DNA from: Shewanella holmiensis | GTDB taxonomy: Bacteria > Pseudomonadota > Gammaproteobacteria > Enterobacterales > Shewanellaceae | Length of the DNA stretch: 50,092 nucleotides | Assembly: GCF_025370255.1 (NCBI RefSeq) | Contig: NZ_JAMTCD010000027.1 | Span: 1-50,092 of the forward strand | Direction of reading: 5' to 3' | The notes under the pieces: generated by a model | What the model was told of the DNA's origin: nothing | The model's input: the letters and a program-made list of their open reading frames with translations, nothing else | Databases searched by the model: none | Position numbers and translations under genes: made by a program | Shown: positions 8,910-19,050 of the stretch, one piece after another | Layout: each line of letters begins with the position of its first letter | How positions within the stretch are numbered: the stretch's first letter is position 1

Positions 8910-9005
8910 TGCGGCTGAGGGTATCGAAAACAGGGATGTTTTCGTTAAGCGGTCAGGGATGACGCATAGCGTCCCGAAGCAGTATCTGCACATAAGCGAG
9001 CCGCA
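8910..9005. repeat. Structured intergenic element with nested hairpins (MITE/REP-like or small RNA)
   Basis: The 96-bp element is bounded by TGCGGCT (8910-8916) and AGCCGCA (8999-9005), a perfect 7-bp inverted repeat. Inside are CGAAAAC/GTTTTCG (8925-8931 with 8938-8944) and GACGC/GCGTC around ATA (8961-8973). No reading frame crosses it. Nested symmetry in a gene-free region suits either a mobile palindromic element or a structured RNA; I cannot tell which. Confidence 0.45.
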
Positions 9006-9112
9006 GGCTTTTAACTACAATGAAGATTCGACTTTAAACACTAATCCCAATTCCAACTCAGCCAAACGTTATAAGCTCAAGATGCCAACGCCTTCATTCG
9101 AAGGCCTACACA

Positions 9113-9128
9113 CTTTTGTCCAAAAGTG
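9113..9128. repeat. Second copy of the CTTTTGTCCAAAAGTG palindrome
   Basis: The 16-mer is identical to 2581-2596. With two further bases on its left (CA) it forms an 8-bp stem, CACTTTTG/CAAAAGTG, around a TC centre. It lies in the gene-free region between the TonB receptor and rimI. Confidence 0.55.
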
Positions 9129-9363
9129 AATTTAAAAGTGATCACACTTTATAATCAAAAAATGAAATTTGTCCTCTGATAATTTATCAAACTATTACGT
9201 CATTACCGTTCATGACAACCTTAAGTTTTTATCAAACGATATTATTGTCGTACAAATAATAGAATAAATAACAACTGCGAATATCGAGTGCCTATATCGA
9301 GTGCCTATGTCGATCACTCATAGCAGATATTCCCCGAATCTAACCTATCGTTGTCGAGGCTAA

Positions 9364-9810
9364 TTAACTCAACACTAAATCCATCAAAATCGCATCTTCA
9401 TGGCCATCATCCGTTGGGTAATACCCCTTACGACGACTGGTTTCAACAAAGCCAGCTTTTTCATATAGCCCAATCGCGCTCAAGTTAGACTGACGAACTT
9501 CTAACATAATGACTACCGCGTCGAATGCTTTTGCCTGTGCAACTAATGAGGTTAATAAGCGCTTACCCAAACCTAAACCCTGTGCTGAGGGGGCGACGCA
9601 AATATCCATCAAGGTCACTTCATCTATCACCTGCTGAACAATACTAAAGCCCAATAATTGCCCCTCAGCCATCACGCCTTCAACGCGATATAAATGCCCG
9701 AAACAACTGGCTAAGGTAGCTGACGACATTGGTGAATGATGGCATGCCTGTTCTATAACTGACATGTCAGCAAGATGAGCTTCCGTTAACGCGACCAAGG
9801 AATAAGTCAT
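9364..9810 (-). CDS. rimI: Ribosomal-protein-alanine N-acetyltransferase RimI
   Basis: This 148-residue GNAT enzyme has RimI hallmarks. Near residue 70 is LMDICVAPSAQGLGLGKRLL with the Q-x-x-G-x-G acetyl-CoA loop. It is followed by LEVRQSNLSAIGLYEKAGF and the RRKGYYPTDDGHEDAILMDL tail that carries the catalytic region. RimI acetylates the N-terminal alanine of ribosomal protein S18. I chose ATG 9810; a GTG at 9822 in the same frame (VEKFMTYS) is possible, but its GTGGAAA sequence could equally be the ribosome-binding site for 9810. In E. coli rimI directly follows holD. Here a HolD-like gene in the same orientation lies 11 kb upstream at 20853-21203, with the tor locus in between. Confidence 0.88.
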   Translation of the reverse strand: MTYSLVALTEAHLADMSVIEQACHHSPMSSATLASCFGHLYRVEGVMAEGQLLGFSIVQQVIDEVTLMDICVAPSAQGLGLGKRLLTSLVAQAKAFDAVVIMLEVRQSNLSAIGLYEKAGFVETSRRKGYYPTDDGHEDAILMDLVLS

Positions 9811-9935
9811 AAATTTTTCCACAAATGGGCAATGACACAGTGATGCTATCTAAGATAAGCAAGCAGATATACCTAAATCATATCAGTTAGTTAAAACAAT
9901 TGTTACCAGATTAAACATCACCCTCTGTGGATTTA

Positions 9936-9951
9936 TTCATATTCTTTCATA
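9936..9951 (+). promoter_or_regulatory. TorR box upstream of torECAD
   Basis: The direct repeat TTCATA-TTCT-TTCATA matches the Shewanella TorR-binding pattern TTCATA-N4-TTCATA as I recall it from published work. It lies 98 bp before the torE start. A possible -10 (TAATAT, 10004-10009) follows without a good -35, as expected for an activator-dependent promoter. Confidence 0.8.
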
Positions 9952-10048
9952 AGTTGTCTAAATTCATTCATCCACGGTCTGACTGTCGTTAACAACTCTT
10001 ATCTAATATGGGCTTCATCGGTAGAAGTCATCATTAAGAGAGCAAATC

Positions 10049-10219
10049 ATGACCGCAAAAGAATTATCTGAAACACCTAAAAAAGTGAAACTCAATGAAC
10101 TTAAAGCACTGGGATTTATCATTTTTTTATTATTCCCCATTGTCACAGCCACCAGCATTAGTGCCTATGGCTTTGTAATTTGGATGATCCAAGCCTTTGG
10201 TGGCGTGGTCGCTCACTAA
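10049..10219 (+). CDS. torE: TorE, small NapE/TorE-family membrane protein
   Basis: This 56-residue protein begins at ATG 10049 after AAGAGAGCAAATC. Residues 1-20 are hydrophilic and Lys-rich. Residues about 21-50 form a single membrane helix (LGFIIFLLFPIVTATSISAY) ending in WMIQAFGGVVAH. This is the NapE/TorE family signature. It is the first gene of torECAD, 39 bp before torC. Its exact function in TMAO respiration is not known; a role in the TorC-TorA inner-membrane complex is inferred from context. Confidence 0.88.
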   Translation: MTAKELSETPKKVKLNELKALGFIIFLLFPIVTATSISAYGFVIWMIQAFGGVVAH

Positions 10220-10258
10220 TCCTTCTCACTCTGGGTCAATCTTATTAAGGATGTCGTT

Positions 10259-11437
10259 ATGAAATGGTTTATCAACACCTGGCGCACACTCAACCAGCCA
10301 GCTAAATATCTCACTTTAGGCACTATTAGCCTTTCAGCCTTTTTAATGGGCATTATTTTTTGGGGCGGTTTTAATACCGCTCTAGAACTGACTAACACAG
10401 AAGAGTTTTGTATTAGTTGTCACAGTATGGAAAGCAAACCCTACCAAGAATTACAGCAAACCGTGCATTGGTCTAATCACTCTGGTGTGCGTGCTACGTG
10501 TCCTGATTGTCATGTGCCGCATAACTGGAGCCGTAAAATTGGCCGTAAAATTGAAGCATCACATGATATGTGGGGCTGGTTAATGCAAACCGTGAATACC
10601 GAAGAAAAGTTTGAAGCTAAACGTCTTGAAATGGCCAGCCGTGAGTGGAAACGTTTTGACCGTGATAACTCATTAGCCTGTAAAAACTGTCATAACTACG
10701 ACTCAATGAAGTGGGAAGACATGTCGAAACTGGCGCAAAAACAAATGAAACGTGCTGCCGAAACAGACCAAAGCTGTATCGATTGTCACAAAGGGATTGC
10801 CCATAAACTACCTGAAATGGGTACCTCACGTGCACCAGAATTGATTGCCCAAGTCGGTGCTGGCGAATCAAGCCTTGAAGCAAACAGCAGTTACTTTACC
10901 GCATTAACCAAGCCACTTTATTTCAACGAAAAAACTGACGTTGAAGCTGGTACCTTAAACATTGCCACTAAAGTGACTGTGTTAGAAACCAAAGGAAATC
11001 GCGTTAAAATTGGCATTGATGGCTGGCGTAAAAAAGTCGGCGCGGGCCGAGTGATTTACTACGATTTTGGCCTCAACATTTTATCGGCTCAATTGTCAAA
11101 AGATGCAGCGCTTGAAGAAGGTGTAATGGAAGTGTTCGAGCAAGAAGAAGATCCGATGACAGGGCTTATTTGGCAACGTGTAGAAGCCAAAATTTGGACC
11201 GACTCAGATTACCTTGTGAAAGACCTACAGCCACTTTGGGACTATGCAAGAGACACTTATACCAACAGTTGTAGTGTGTGTCATACCCAACCTGCTGAAG
11301 CGCATTTTGATGCCAACAGCTGGCCTGGTATGTTTCAAGGAATGATAGCGTTCGTCAATATGGACCAAGATACCCAAGCACTTGTGCAAAAGTACCTACA
11401 GGAACATTCATCTACTTTCGACAAGTCAGCGCACTAA
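10259..11437 (+). CDS. torC: TorC, pentaheme c-type cytochrome (NapC/NirT family)
   Basis: This 392-residue membrane-anchored cytochrome takes electrons from menaquinol and passes them to TorA. A single N-terminal helix (about residues 18-38) anchors it. The NapC/NirT tetraheme domain has CISCH (near 55), CPDCH, CKNCH and CIDCH. A C-terminal TorC domain adds the fifth motif, CSVCH (near 337), close to the region known in TorC to contact TorA. Length and heme count match TorC. The start ATG has AAGGATGTCGTT upstream. The torA start is 12 bp after its stop, so the two are surely co-transcribed. Confidence 0.96.
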   Translation: MKWFINTWRTLNQPAKYLTLGTISLSAFLMGIIFWGGFNTALELTNTEEFCISCHSMESKPYQELQQTVHWSNHSGVRATCPDCHVPHNWSRKIGRKIEASHDMWGWLMQTVNTEEKFEAKRLEMASREWKRFDRDNSLACKNCHNYDSMKWEDMSKLAQKQMKRAAETDQSCIDCHKGIAHKLPEMGTSRAPELIAQVGAGESSLEANSSYFTALTKPLYFNEKTDVEAGTLNIATKVTVLETKGNRVKIGIDGWRKKVGAGRVIYYDFGLNILSAQLSKDAALEEGVMEVFEQEEDPMTGLIWQRVEAKIWTDSDYLVKDLQPLWDYARDTYTNSCSVCHTQPAEAHFDANSWPGMFQGMIAFVNMDQDTQALVQKYLQEHSSTFDKSAH

Positions 11438-11449
11438 TAGGACATCATT

Positions 11450-13942
11450 ATGAACAGAAGAGACTTTCTAAAAGGCTTAGCAGCAACTTCATTTGTTAGC
11501 CTAAGCAGTGCATCAGTGCTAGCGCCATTTAAGGCTTTGGCCGCAGCGGGAACCATGGCGAATGATGACTGGTTAACAACTGGCTCACATTTTGGCGCAT
11601 TCAAAATGAAGCGTAAAAATGGCGTCATTGATCAAGTTATCCCATTTGACTTAGACAAATATCCAACCGACATGATTAACGGCGTTAAAGGGTTAGTGTA
11701 TAACCCATCACGCGTTCGTTACCCTATGGTGCGTTTAGACTTTTTATTAAATGGTCATAAAAGCGATACTTCACAACGTGGTGATTTCCGCTTTGTACGT
11801 GTCACCTGGGACAAGGCACTGAACCTGTTCAAGGACTCATTAGACCAAGTGCAGACTAAGTATGGGCCATCAGGCTTACATGCGGGGCAAACTGGTTGGC
11901 GCGCAACGGGGCAGCTGCACTCAAGCACTAGCCATATGCAACGCGCTGTAGGCATGCACGGTAATTTTGTTAAAAAGATTGGCGACTACTCTACCGGTGC
12001 TGGGCAAACCATATTACCGTACATTTTAGGGTCGACTGAGGTATACGCCCAGGGCACCTCGTGGCCGTTAATCCTTGAACAGTCAGACACTATTATTTTG
12101 TGGTCTAACGATCCCTATAAAAACCTGCAAGTGGGTTGGAATGCTGAAACCCACGAGTCATATGGCTACCTTGCGCAGCTGAAAGAGAAGGTTAAGCAAG
12201 GTAAAATCCGCGTGATCAGCATTGACCCTGTGGTCACTAAAACGCAGCAGTATTTGGGCTGCGAGCAACTGTATGTCAATCCACAAACTGACGTGGCATT
12301 GATGCTGGGCATTGCTCATGAAATGGTGATCAAAAACCTGCATGATAAAAAGTTTATCGAAGGTTACAGCCTAGGATTTGAACACTTCCTACCTTATCTA
12401 TTAGGTGAGTCCGATGGCATTGTAAAAACCCCAGAATGGGCCAGTAAGATTACTGGCGTGACTCCTGAAATCATTCGTGATTTAGCCAAGGTAATGACTA
12501 AAGGTCGTACCCAAATCATGATGGGCTGGTGTATTCAACGCCAACAACACGGTGAGCAACCCTATTGGATGGCTGCTGTGTTAGCCACTATGATTGGCCA
12601 AATTGGTTTACCTGGCGGTGGTATCAGCTATGGCCACCATTACTCAAGTATTGGCGTGCCCTCATCTGGCGCCGCAGCACCAGGGGCGTTTCCACGTAAT
12701 TTAGATGAAGGTCAAAAACCGCTGTTTGATAATAATGACTTCAAAGGCGCAAGTAGCACTATCCCTGTTGCGCGCTGGATTGATGCCATATTAGAGCCGG
12801 GTAAAACCATCGACGCTAACGGCGCAAGAGTGACCTATCCAGATATCAAAATGATGGTATTTTCGGGGAATAACCCTTGGAACCATCATCAAGATAGAAA
12901 CAAAATGAAGCAAGCATTCAAAAAGCTTGAATGCGTGGTCACCATTGATATGAACTGGACGGCGACATGCCGTTTCTCTGATATCGTGTTACCAGCCTGT
13001 ACCACGTTTGAACGCAATGATATTGATGTCTATGGCAGTTATGCTAACCGTGGCGTATTAGCGATGCAAAAAATGGTTGAGCCATTATTTGAAAGCTTAT
13101 CTGACTTTGAAATCTTTACTCGATTTGCCAAAATCATGGGTAAAGAGCAAGAGTACACCCGTGGTATGTCTGAGTTTGATTGGCTTAAAAAGCTATATAA
13201 CGAGTGTAAAGCAGACAATGCTGGCAAATTTGACATGCCAGATTTCGATACCTTCTGGAAAGACGGTTATGTTCACTTCGGTGAAGGTCAACCTTGGACT
13301 CGTCACGCTGATTTTAGAAACGATCCTGAAATGGCGCCACTTGGTACACCATCGGGTTTGATTGAGATATTCAGCCGAAAAATCGCTCAGTTTAACTATG
13401 ATGATTGTCCAGGCCACCCAACTTGGATGGAAAAATCTGAACGCAGCCATGGTGGACCCGGTTCAGATAAGTACCCTGTGTGGATGCAGTCTTGTCATCC
13501 TGATAAGCGTTTACATTCGCAAATGTGTGAATCAGAGCAATACCGTGCAACCTACACTGTAAAAGGGCGTGAGCCAGTTTACTTAAACCCAACCGATGCC
13601 AAACAACGTGGTATTAAAGACGGTGATATCGTGCGGGTATTTAACGACCGTGGTCAATTGCTTGCTGGCGCAGTAGTGTCAGACAGCTTCCCGCCTGGTG
13701 TTATTCGTATTCACGAAGGTGCTTGGTACGGTCCTGTTGGCAAAGATGGCAGCAAACAAGGTGGCAATGAAATTGGTGCATTATGTAGCTATGGTGACCC
13801 AAATACCTTGACTCAAGATATTGGCACCTCCAAGCTAGCCCAAGCTTGCGCAGCCTATACTTGTTTAGTTAACTTTGAAAAGTATCAGGGCAAAGTGCCA
13901 GAGGTCAGCTCGTTTAGTGGCCCAATTGAAACACAAGTGTAG
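11450..13942 (+). CDS. torA: TorA, periplasmic trimethylamine-N-oxide reductase (molybdopterin)
   Basis: This 830-residue bis-MGD enzyme reduces TMAO to trimethylamine in the periplasm. A Tat signal opens it: [10 protein letters not shown] with the twin arginines at 3-4, a hydrophobic stretch and an Ala-rich cleavage site near residue 33. GDYSTGAG puts the likely molybdenum-ligand Ser at residue 181. The N-terminus lacks the Cys cluster seen in DmsA-type enzymes, as expected for TorA. Dinucleotide-binding motifs are seen through the middle ([33 protein letters not shown]). The C-terminal domain (about 690-830) is the usual beta-barrel. The gene is followed by an 11-bp intergenic stem before torD. 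Confidence 0.97.
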   Translation: MNRRDFLKGLAATSFVSLSSASVLAPFKALAAAGTMANDDWLTTGSHFGAFKMKRKNGVIDQVIPFDLDKYPTDMINGVKGLVYNPSRVRYPMVRLDFLLNGHKSDTSQRGDFRFVRVTWDKALNLFKDSLDQVQTKYGPSGLHAGQTGWRATGQLHSSTSHMQRAVGMHGNFVKKIGDYSTGAGQTILPYILGSTEVYAQGTSWPLILEQSDTIILWSNDPYKNLQVGWNAETHESYGYLAQLKEKVKQGKIRVISIDPVVTKTQQYLGCEQLYVNPQTDVALMLGIAHEMVIKNLHDKKFIEGYSLGFEHFLPYLLGESDGIVKTPEWASKITGVTPEIIRDLAKVMTKGRTQIMMGWCIQRQQHGEQPYWMAAVLATMIGQIGLPGGGISYGHHYSSIGVPSSGAAAPGAFPRNLDEGQKPLFDNNDFKGASSTIPVARWIDAILEPGKTIDANGARVTYPDIKMMVFSGNNPWNHHQDRNKMKQAFKKLECVVTIDMNWTATCRFSDIVLPACTTFERNDIDVYGSYANRGVLAMQKMVEPLFESLSDFEIFTRFAKIMGKEQEYTRGMSEFDWLKKLYNECKADNAGKFDMPDFDTFWKDGYVHFGEGQPWTRHADFRNDPEMAPLGTPSGLIEIFSRKIAQFNYDDCPGHPTWMEKSERSHGGPGSDKYPVWMQSCHPDKRLHSQMCESEQYRATYTVKGREPVYLNPTDAKQRGIKDGDIVRVFNDRGQLLAGAVVSDSFPPGVIRIHEGAWYGPVGKDGSKQGGNEIGALCSYGDPNTLTQDIGTSKLAQACAAYTCLVNFEKYQGKVPEVSSFSGPIETQV

Positions 13943-13966
13943 TTCACACAATTAGCCGTTAACTGA

Positions 13967-14006
13967 GGTTATTTAGCACCACATTTTCCATTGGGGCTAA
14001 ATAACC
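13967..14006 (+). promoter_or_regulatory. Intercistronic hairpin between torA and torD
   Basis: GGTTATTTAGC (13967-13977) and GCTAAATAACC (13996-14006) are perfect complements with an 18-nt loop. No T-run follows. It probably stabilises the torECA message or reduces read-through into torD, so that less chaperone than enzyme is made; this is inference. Confidence 0.55.
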
Positions 14007-14051
14007 CTCTAGATAGAATCGACCTGAATTGGGTCAAAGGAGATTACATAG

Positions 14052-14690
14052 ATGACTGATAAGCAAGTATATGCCACCCCAATGAACCAGGGCCGCGCGA
14101 TGGTATACAGACTGCTCTCATCGCTTTTTGCTAAAGAGCTTGATCAGCAACTATTGCATGAACTGACATCCAGTCAAGCTCAAGCCTTCTTTGCTCAACT
14201 GGCCAGCGATCCTTTATTGGCACAAGATATCGCTAGCTTAAATTCAGTGTTGAATACGCTAAATACTGATCGGGCGTTATTAGAGCTTGCTGCTGATTAT
14301 TGCGGATTGTTTTTAGTCGGCACTAAACATAGCGCAAGTCCCTATGCCAGCTTATACCTTGGCGATAATGACGCCAGCGATGAAATATTGTTATTTGGTG
14401 AACAACATCAGCAAATGAAGACTTTTTTACAACAAAGTCAATTGACTGTACAAAGTGAGTTTCCTGAACCTGCTGATCATATCGCAGTCATTTTAGCCTA
14501 CGTCGCCCACCAAGCCTGTTGCAGTGACGATAAAACACAACAGGCCTTTATCGCCCAATATTTGAATGCTTGGTTACCTCAGTTTACCGATAAGGTAATG
14601 ACGGTTGATAGCGGTAATTTTTATGCCGCTCTTGCCAGACTTACCCAGGCTTGGGTTGCCAGTGATTGTGATGCTTTACAAGTAAGTTAG
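14052..14690 (+). CDS. torD: TorD, chaperone for TorA
   Basis: This 212-residue, all-alpha cytoplasmic protein binds the TorA signal peptide and apo-enzyme and helps insert the molybdenum cofactor before Tat export. Family features are YRLLSSLFAKELD near the N-terminus, then LAADYCGLFLVG, SASPYASLYLG and EPADHIAVILAYVA, which corresponds to the conserved E-P-x-D-H of TorD/DmsD proteins. The ATG has AAAGGAGATTACATAG upstream, a strong site. It is the last gene of torECAD and ends at a terminator. Confidence 0.95.
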   Translation: MTDKQVYATPMNQGRAMVYRLLSSLFAKELDQQLLHELTSSQAQAFFAQLASDPLLAQDIASLNSVLNTLNTDRALLELAADYCGLFLVGTKHSASPYASLYLGDNDASDEILLFGEQHQQMKTFLQQSQLTVQSEFPEPADHIAVILAYVAHQACCSDDKTQQAFIAQYLNAWLPQFTDKVMTVDSGNFYAALARLTQAWVASDCDALQVS

Positions 14691-14713
14691 TTTTATCCTT
14701 CCCCCAAAGACCC

Positions 14714-14742
14714 AAAACACCGAGCTTGCTCGGTGTTTTTTT
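14714..14742 (+). terminator. Rho-independent terminator of torECAD
   Basis: ACACCGAG (14717-14724) and CTCGGTGT (14729-14736) form an 8-bp stem with a CTTG loop, followed by a run of T. The oppositely oriented torS ends at 14750. Read on the minus strand the stem is followed by TTTTGGG, so it may also serve torS. Confidence 0.85.
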
Positions 14743-14749
14743 ATTCATG

Positions 14750-17700
14750 CTATCTGCTGACATCAGATAACTTGACTGAAACGGCATCCATTGAGTCTTG
14801 CCATAATTGTTGTAACGCTTGGTATTCTTCATTGGTAAAGGTGCATGTTTCCAATTGCTGACATAGCTGAGTTAACGCAACTAACCCCATGCTGGCACTA
14901 CTGCCCTTTAAACCATGTAATAATTCGCTACTGTTAGCAGGTAAGTTAGCTAATGCCGCTATCTGTGCGGTACTGCTGGCTTTAAACAAGGTGAGCATTT
15001 CAGCTATCGCATCCGCCCCTAAGTATTCTAAGTCCTCAGTAATTTGTTGCTCATTAAGCAAACTCGCTGTTGGTTTACATACTGGATAGCTATTAGGCTT
15101 GGCCTTAATGGTGCTACCTGCAACTAGGCTGTCGGCATCAGTAGTATTGGAGTTCACTTCACCATGATAAGCCGATGCCGAGTGGGGAGCCGATGCTGCA
15201 CCTACACTGTGCGTCTCGGTTTGAAATGCCTCACTGGCCACCCCAATCCATCCTGCTAAAGCCTGCATATTCAATGGTTTTTCGAGTACCGAATCAAACC
15301 CTGTTGCTTTATAAAGCTGCATATCATCATCTTGCACTTGGGCAGTAAAAGCGGCGATATTTGCCCTCACCTGCGCCGATTGCGCAATCTGTGTTAACTC
15401 AGCCAGTAACTCAATGCCCGAGCCGTCACCTAACTGAATATCAAGCATAATTGCATCAAACTGAGCGGCGTTATCCTGCCGATAAACCGCTCTTGCCTCG
15501 GCGCAGCTTTCAACCAATATCGACTGATGCCCAAGGTGAGCTAAAAAGCCTTGAGCTACCATGGCGTTGACTTTGTTATCTTCAATGACCAACAGATTTT
15601 TAGGCGTCACCTTTGGCAACTCGATACGGCTTAACTCATCGGCTTGATTACACATAATAAGCGGTAAGCTAAAGCTAAATGTTGAGCCCTTACCCACTTG
15701 GCTATCCACGCGAATACATTGGCTGGCGTTATCGAGATTGTTTTCGCAGTTATTGTCGAAATCATTCATCAATGCGACCAATTCTTTACAAATTGCCAGC
15801 CCCAAACCAGTACCACGGGTGCGCCCTTGATTAGGTTGAGCACTATATGCGATAAACAATTGTTCCATCGCGGTGTCACTAATGCCAACTCCGCTATCAA
15901 TCACAGTAAAAGTGAGCCTTTGGTCAACCACAGCCACACTTAATTCCACACCACCTTTTGGGGTAAACTTAATTGCATTACCCAACAAATTAAACAATAC
16001 CTGTCGCAGTTTAGGGCCATCGACATGCACCCAGTGCGGCAAGTTTTGACAGTTTAACGATAAAGATAATCCAGCCAGCCCCGCACCCGACATCATCACA
16101 GCCATCACTTCATCTAACAGATCATTTAACGCAACGGGTCGCGGCTCATTAGTTAACTTGCCTTGCTCTAAACGCGAAAAATCTAAAATATCGTTCAATA
16201 CGGTTTGCAGTAATGTGCCGCTATATTGAGACAAAGCCAGCATTTGCTTTTGGGCTGGCGGCAAAGGAGAGTGACTTAATAACGTTAACGTGCCTAAAAG
16301 CCCATTTAATGGCGTGCGAATTTCATGGCTCATGGTAGCTAAAAATAATGATTTAGCATTACTGGCCTGCTCTGCCATCTCCCTTGCGGCCGAGTGCCCT
16401 TTTGCTTCGGCATCTAATTGACGGTTGGTTTCGGCTAATTCTATGGTGCGCGCCTGAACGGTATTTTCTAATGAGGCTTTATGCACAATCAATTCTGATG
16501 CGGTAGTTTGTAACTCGACTTGCAACGCTTGATTTTGGGTGGTTTTTTGCTTAAATGCTTCAATAGCTGAAGCCATAGCTGTCAGCTCATCATCGCCATG
16601 GGGATCGAGCACAACCTCGGTATTACCTAGGCTTAATTGCGATAATGCTGTCGTCGCTTCATTTAGGCGCAGGGCAATGCCTTTATAAATCACCCGATAT
16701 ACCACTAGCATCATGATAATAAACATCAATACGCCGGTGGCCCACAAACCCGATTTTGCCCAAAGAAGTTGTTGTAAAAAATCACGGCGGGCATTGTCTG
16801 CTTGAATTTGTTGGGCTTTCATCGCGCCATCGACCGACTTATTTAACTGGCTTAATTTGTCGGTTAACTGCATTAACTGAGCATTTTGCTTCGCCAACAC
16901 TTGTGCATATTGCTGTTGTAAGCGTAAACCAATATTCACGTCCCTCAGCAAAACTAATTCTTGCTCGAGTTCAGTTGCCCTAGCTGGATCACGTACCAGC
17001 CCTTTAAGTAATTCAAGTGGCATTAAATCAATTTGCTTATCCATTACATGATTTGAAACATCTACTCCAGAGGCGGAATTAAGCGGGGCGCCTGCAACAT
17101 TTTGACCGCTTATTTTAGGGCGAAATCCCGATTGATAAAGCACCCGCGTCATGCTGTCTAATACTTTATTCAACCCAAGTTGTTGCTCGGGTGACTGTAA
17201 AAGTTGACCCACCAATGCGATATGGTTGATCAGTGCTAACGCCCTATTTAAGCGTTCTCTGATATCTAAATCTTGTTCTATAATGGTGTCGAGCAGATGG
17301 GCACTTTGCGCCTCACCTGCCACTTGCGGGTAGGCTAAGCTTAATTTGGCTAAAATAGCCGAGTCGACTACCGCTTGTTCGGCTTCAAGCAATATGCCGC
17401 TTCGACGGGCCGCTTCAGCAAGGTCACTGCCTTTATCATCTAATAGTGCGGTTAATGCTAAGCGTGCACCTACTTGACGTCCTAAAACCGATAAGTCGTG
17501 AATAATTTCCCCCGCAAGCAAGGCTAAGTTATTATCTTTGCTGTTATGATTACCTTGCACATTTAACGCGTTAAGCCGCTCAATTGCCGCGAGTAAATTG
17601 GTGCTTTCTAAAGAGAGCTTACGCCCTAAAAACGCTCGCTGAGCTTCTTCTTCAACTCGCTCAAGCCCTTGGGCATTGTCGAGTAAAGCATTAGATGACT

Positions 17701-17893
17701 GCATAAGTTGTCTGGCCGCTTCCGAGGCGGGTAAGGCTTCTTCATATAAATACTGATCGGCTAATTTGACCCAATACAAAGATAAACTGCCCAGACTAAC
17801 TAATAATAGTAATAGCAGTCCTAACAGACTAAAGGCCAACATGAGGCGACCAACTAAGCTCTTACCTGATAGTGATAAAGCACTCACATTCAT
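14750..17893 (-). CDS. torS: TorS, hybrid sensor histidine kinase with HPt domain
   Basis: This 1047-residue inner-membrane sensor relays phosphate to TorR when TorT reports TMAO. In order: a membrane helix (about 20-42), a long helical periplasmic sensor to about 378, a second helix (380-400), HAMP (to about 452), a coiled region, then HisKA with [12 protein letters not shown] (His523). The ATPase domain has NLLGNAIKF and RGTGLGLA. A receiver domain follows with [12 protein letters not shown] (Asp818), then HPt with [13 protein letters not shown] (His993). ATG 17893 directly abuts AAGGA, so the GTG at 17887, six bases from AAGGA, may be the true start. It is divergent from torT with an 80-bp gap. 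Confidence 0.95.
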   Translation of the reverse strand: MNVSALSLSGKSLVGRLMLAFSLLGLLLLLLVSLGSLSLYWVKLADQYLYEEALPASEAARQLMQSSNALLDNAQGLERVEEEAQRAFLGRKLSLESTNLLAAIERLNALNVQGNHNSKDNNLALLAGEIIHDLSVLGRQVGARLALTALLDDKGSDLAEAARRSGILLEAEQAVVDSAILAKLSLAYPQVAGEAQSAHLLDTIIEQDLDIRERLNRALALINHIALVGQLLQSPEQQLGLNKVLDSMTRVLYQSGFRPKISGQNVAGAPLNSASGVDVSNHVMDKQIDLMPLELLKGLVRDPARATELEQELVLLRDVNIGLRLQQQYAQVLAKQNAQLMQLTDKLSQLNKSVDGAMKAQQIQADNARRDFLQQLLWAKSGLWATGVLMFIIMMLVVYRVIYKGIALRLNEATTALSQLSLGNTEVVLDPHGDDELTAMASAIEAFKQKTTQNQALQVELQTTASELIVHKASLENTVQARTIELAETNRQLDAEAKGHSAAREMAEQASNAKSLFLATMSHEIRTPLNGLLGTLTLLSHSPLPPAQKQMLALSQYSGTLLQTVLNDILDFSRLEQGKLTNEPRPVALNDLLDEVMAVMMSGAGLAGLSLSLNCQNLPHWVHVDGPKLRQVLFNLLGNAIKFTPKGGVELSVAVVDQRLTFTVIDSGVGISDTAMEQLFIAYSAQPNQGRTRGTGLGLAICKELVALMNDFDNNCENNLDNASQCIRVDSQVGKGSTFSFSLPLIMCNQADELSRIELPKVTPKNLLVIEDNKVNAMVAQGFLAHLGHQSILVESCAEARAVYRQDNAAQFDAIMLDIQLGDGSGIELLAELTQIAQSAQVRANIAAFTAQVQDDDMQLYKATGFDSVLEKPLNMQALAGWIGVASEAFQTETHSVGAASAPHSASAYHGEVNSNTTDADSLVAGSTIKAKPNSYPVCKPTASLLNEQQITEDLEYLGADAIAEMLTLFKASSTAQIAALANLPANSSELLHGLKGSSASMGLVALTQLCQQLETCTFTNEEYQALQQLWQDSMDAVSVKLSDVSR

Positions 17894-17973
17894 TCCTTAA
17901 ACTGTTACAATCTACTCGACAAAAATCACAGTGTTTTACTTAACGGCCTAGACACCCTAATAGAGACAATAAG

Positions 17974-19050
17974 ATGCGACAACTCATTTATATACTCATT
18001 TTTTGTTTAGGGACAACTTCATCATTTGTTGAAGCAAAAAACGACACTCATTGGTCATTAGAGCGACGAACCCCATTTAACCAAAAAATTCAAACCACTG
18101 AGAAAATCCATTATAACGCCTTAACGTCTGCCCAAAAAAACTGGCGTATTTGTGCACTCGTCCCCCACCTTAAAGATGCTTATTGGATAGGCATCGATTA
18201 TGGATTGGTGTCACATGCCAACCAATTAGGGATTAATCTTGAGTTATTTGAAGCTGGCAGTTATTACCGCAAAGATAAGCAACTAAAGCAACTCGAACAC
18301 TGTTTAACAGAGCCGTTTGATGCAATTTTACTTGGCACTGTCAGCCCTGATTTACTTAAGCATTATAAAGGACTAATCAATAAACCAATTATTGCCTTAG
18401 TCAATCAGCTTAATAGCCCTATCATAAATACTCGCGTTGGCGTGAATTGGTATCAAATGGGCTGGATTGCAGGCAATTTTATTAGCCAAGCACAACCAAA
18501 GCCCCCAACAGATAAATCGGTTAAAGTAGCACTATTAACTGGCCCGGAAGGTGTGGGCGGTAGCAGTTGGGTTGAGCTTGGTATTCTTGATGCCATAGCT
18601 AACAGTCCGGTAGAAGTGTCCTCTATCCGCCACACAGATAATAACCGCAACCTTTACCGTGACCAATTACATCACTTACTCAATGATCATATTCCCGATT
18701 ATATTTTAGGAAGTGCGGTGGCCATTGAGGCAGCAATAGGATCTTTACAGCATAAACAATTAACTGAGCAGGTAAAATTAGTCAGTAGCTATTTATCTCC
18801 CGCCACGTTACGCGGACTGTATCGAAATAAAGTGGCTTTTAGCACAGATGATCAAGTGGTGTTACAAGGTAAGTTAGCCATTGATGTGGTAGTAAAAGAG
18901 CTTGAAGGAGCAGCGCCCTTCGGTGACATAGGCCCGCAAATACAAAAGCTATCACAAGGTAAGGTGTCCTTTAAAGCACTTGAGAATAGCTTGGCCCCTG
19001 CTGACTTTTATCCAGTCTATCGTGTCGTCTCGCCTAGTCTTCAACCTTAG
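17974..19050 (+). CDS. torT: TorT, periplasmic TMAO-binding protein
   Basis: This 358-residue protein of the type I periplasmic-binding fold has a signal peptide (about residues 1-22, ending VEA). Mature features are WRICALVPHLKDAYWIGIDYG near 56, FDAILLGTVSPDLL, VGVNWYQMGWIAGNFI and VALLTGPEGVGGSSWVELG, all typical of TorT/LsrB-like proteins. TorT binds TMAO and docks on the TorS periplasmic domain. It is encoded on the opposite strand to torS and torR, between them. Its last 17 bp overlap the 3' end of torR (19034-19050), so the two messages are antisense at their ends. Confidence 0.93.
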   Translation: MRQLIYILIFCLGTTSSFVEAKNDTHWSLERRTPFNQKIQTTEKIHYNALTSAQKNWRICALVPHLKDAYWIGIDYGLVSHANQLGINLELFEAGSYYRKDKQLKQLEHCLTEPFDAILLGTVSPDLLKHYKGLINKPIIALVNQLNSPIINTRVGVNWYQMGWIAGNFISQAQPKPPTDKSVKVALLTGPEGVGGSSWVELGILDAIANSPVEVSSIRHTDNNRNLYRDQLHHLLNDHIPDYILGSAVAIEAAIGSLQHKQLTEQVKLVSSYLSPATLRGLYRNKVAFSTDDQVVLQGKLAIDVVVKELEGAAPFGDIGPQIQKLSQGKVSFKALENSLAPADFYPVYRVVSPSLQP

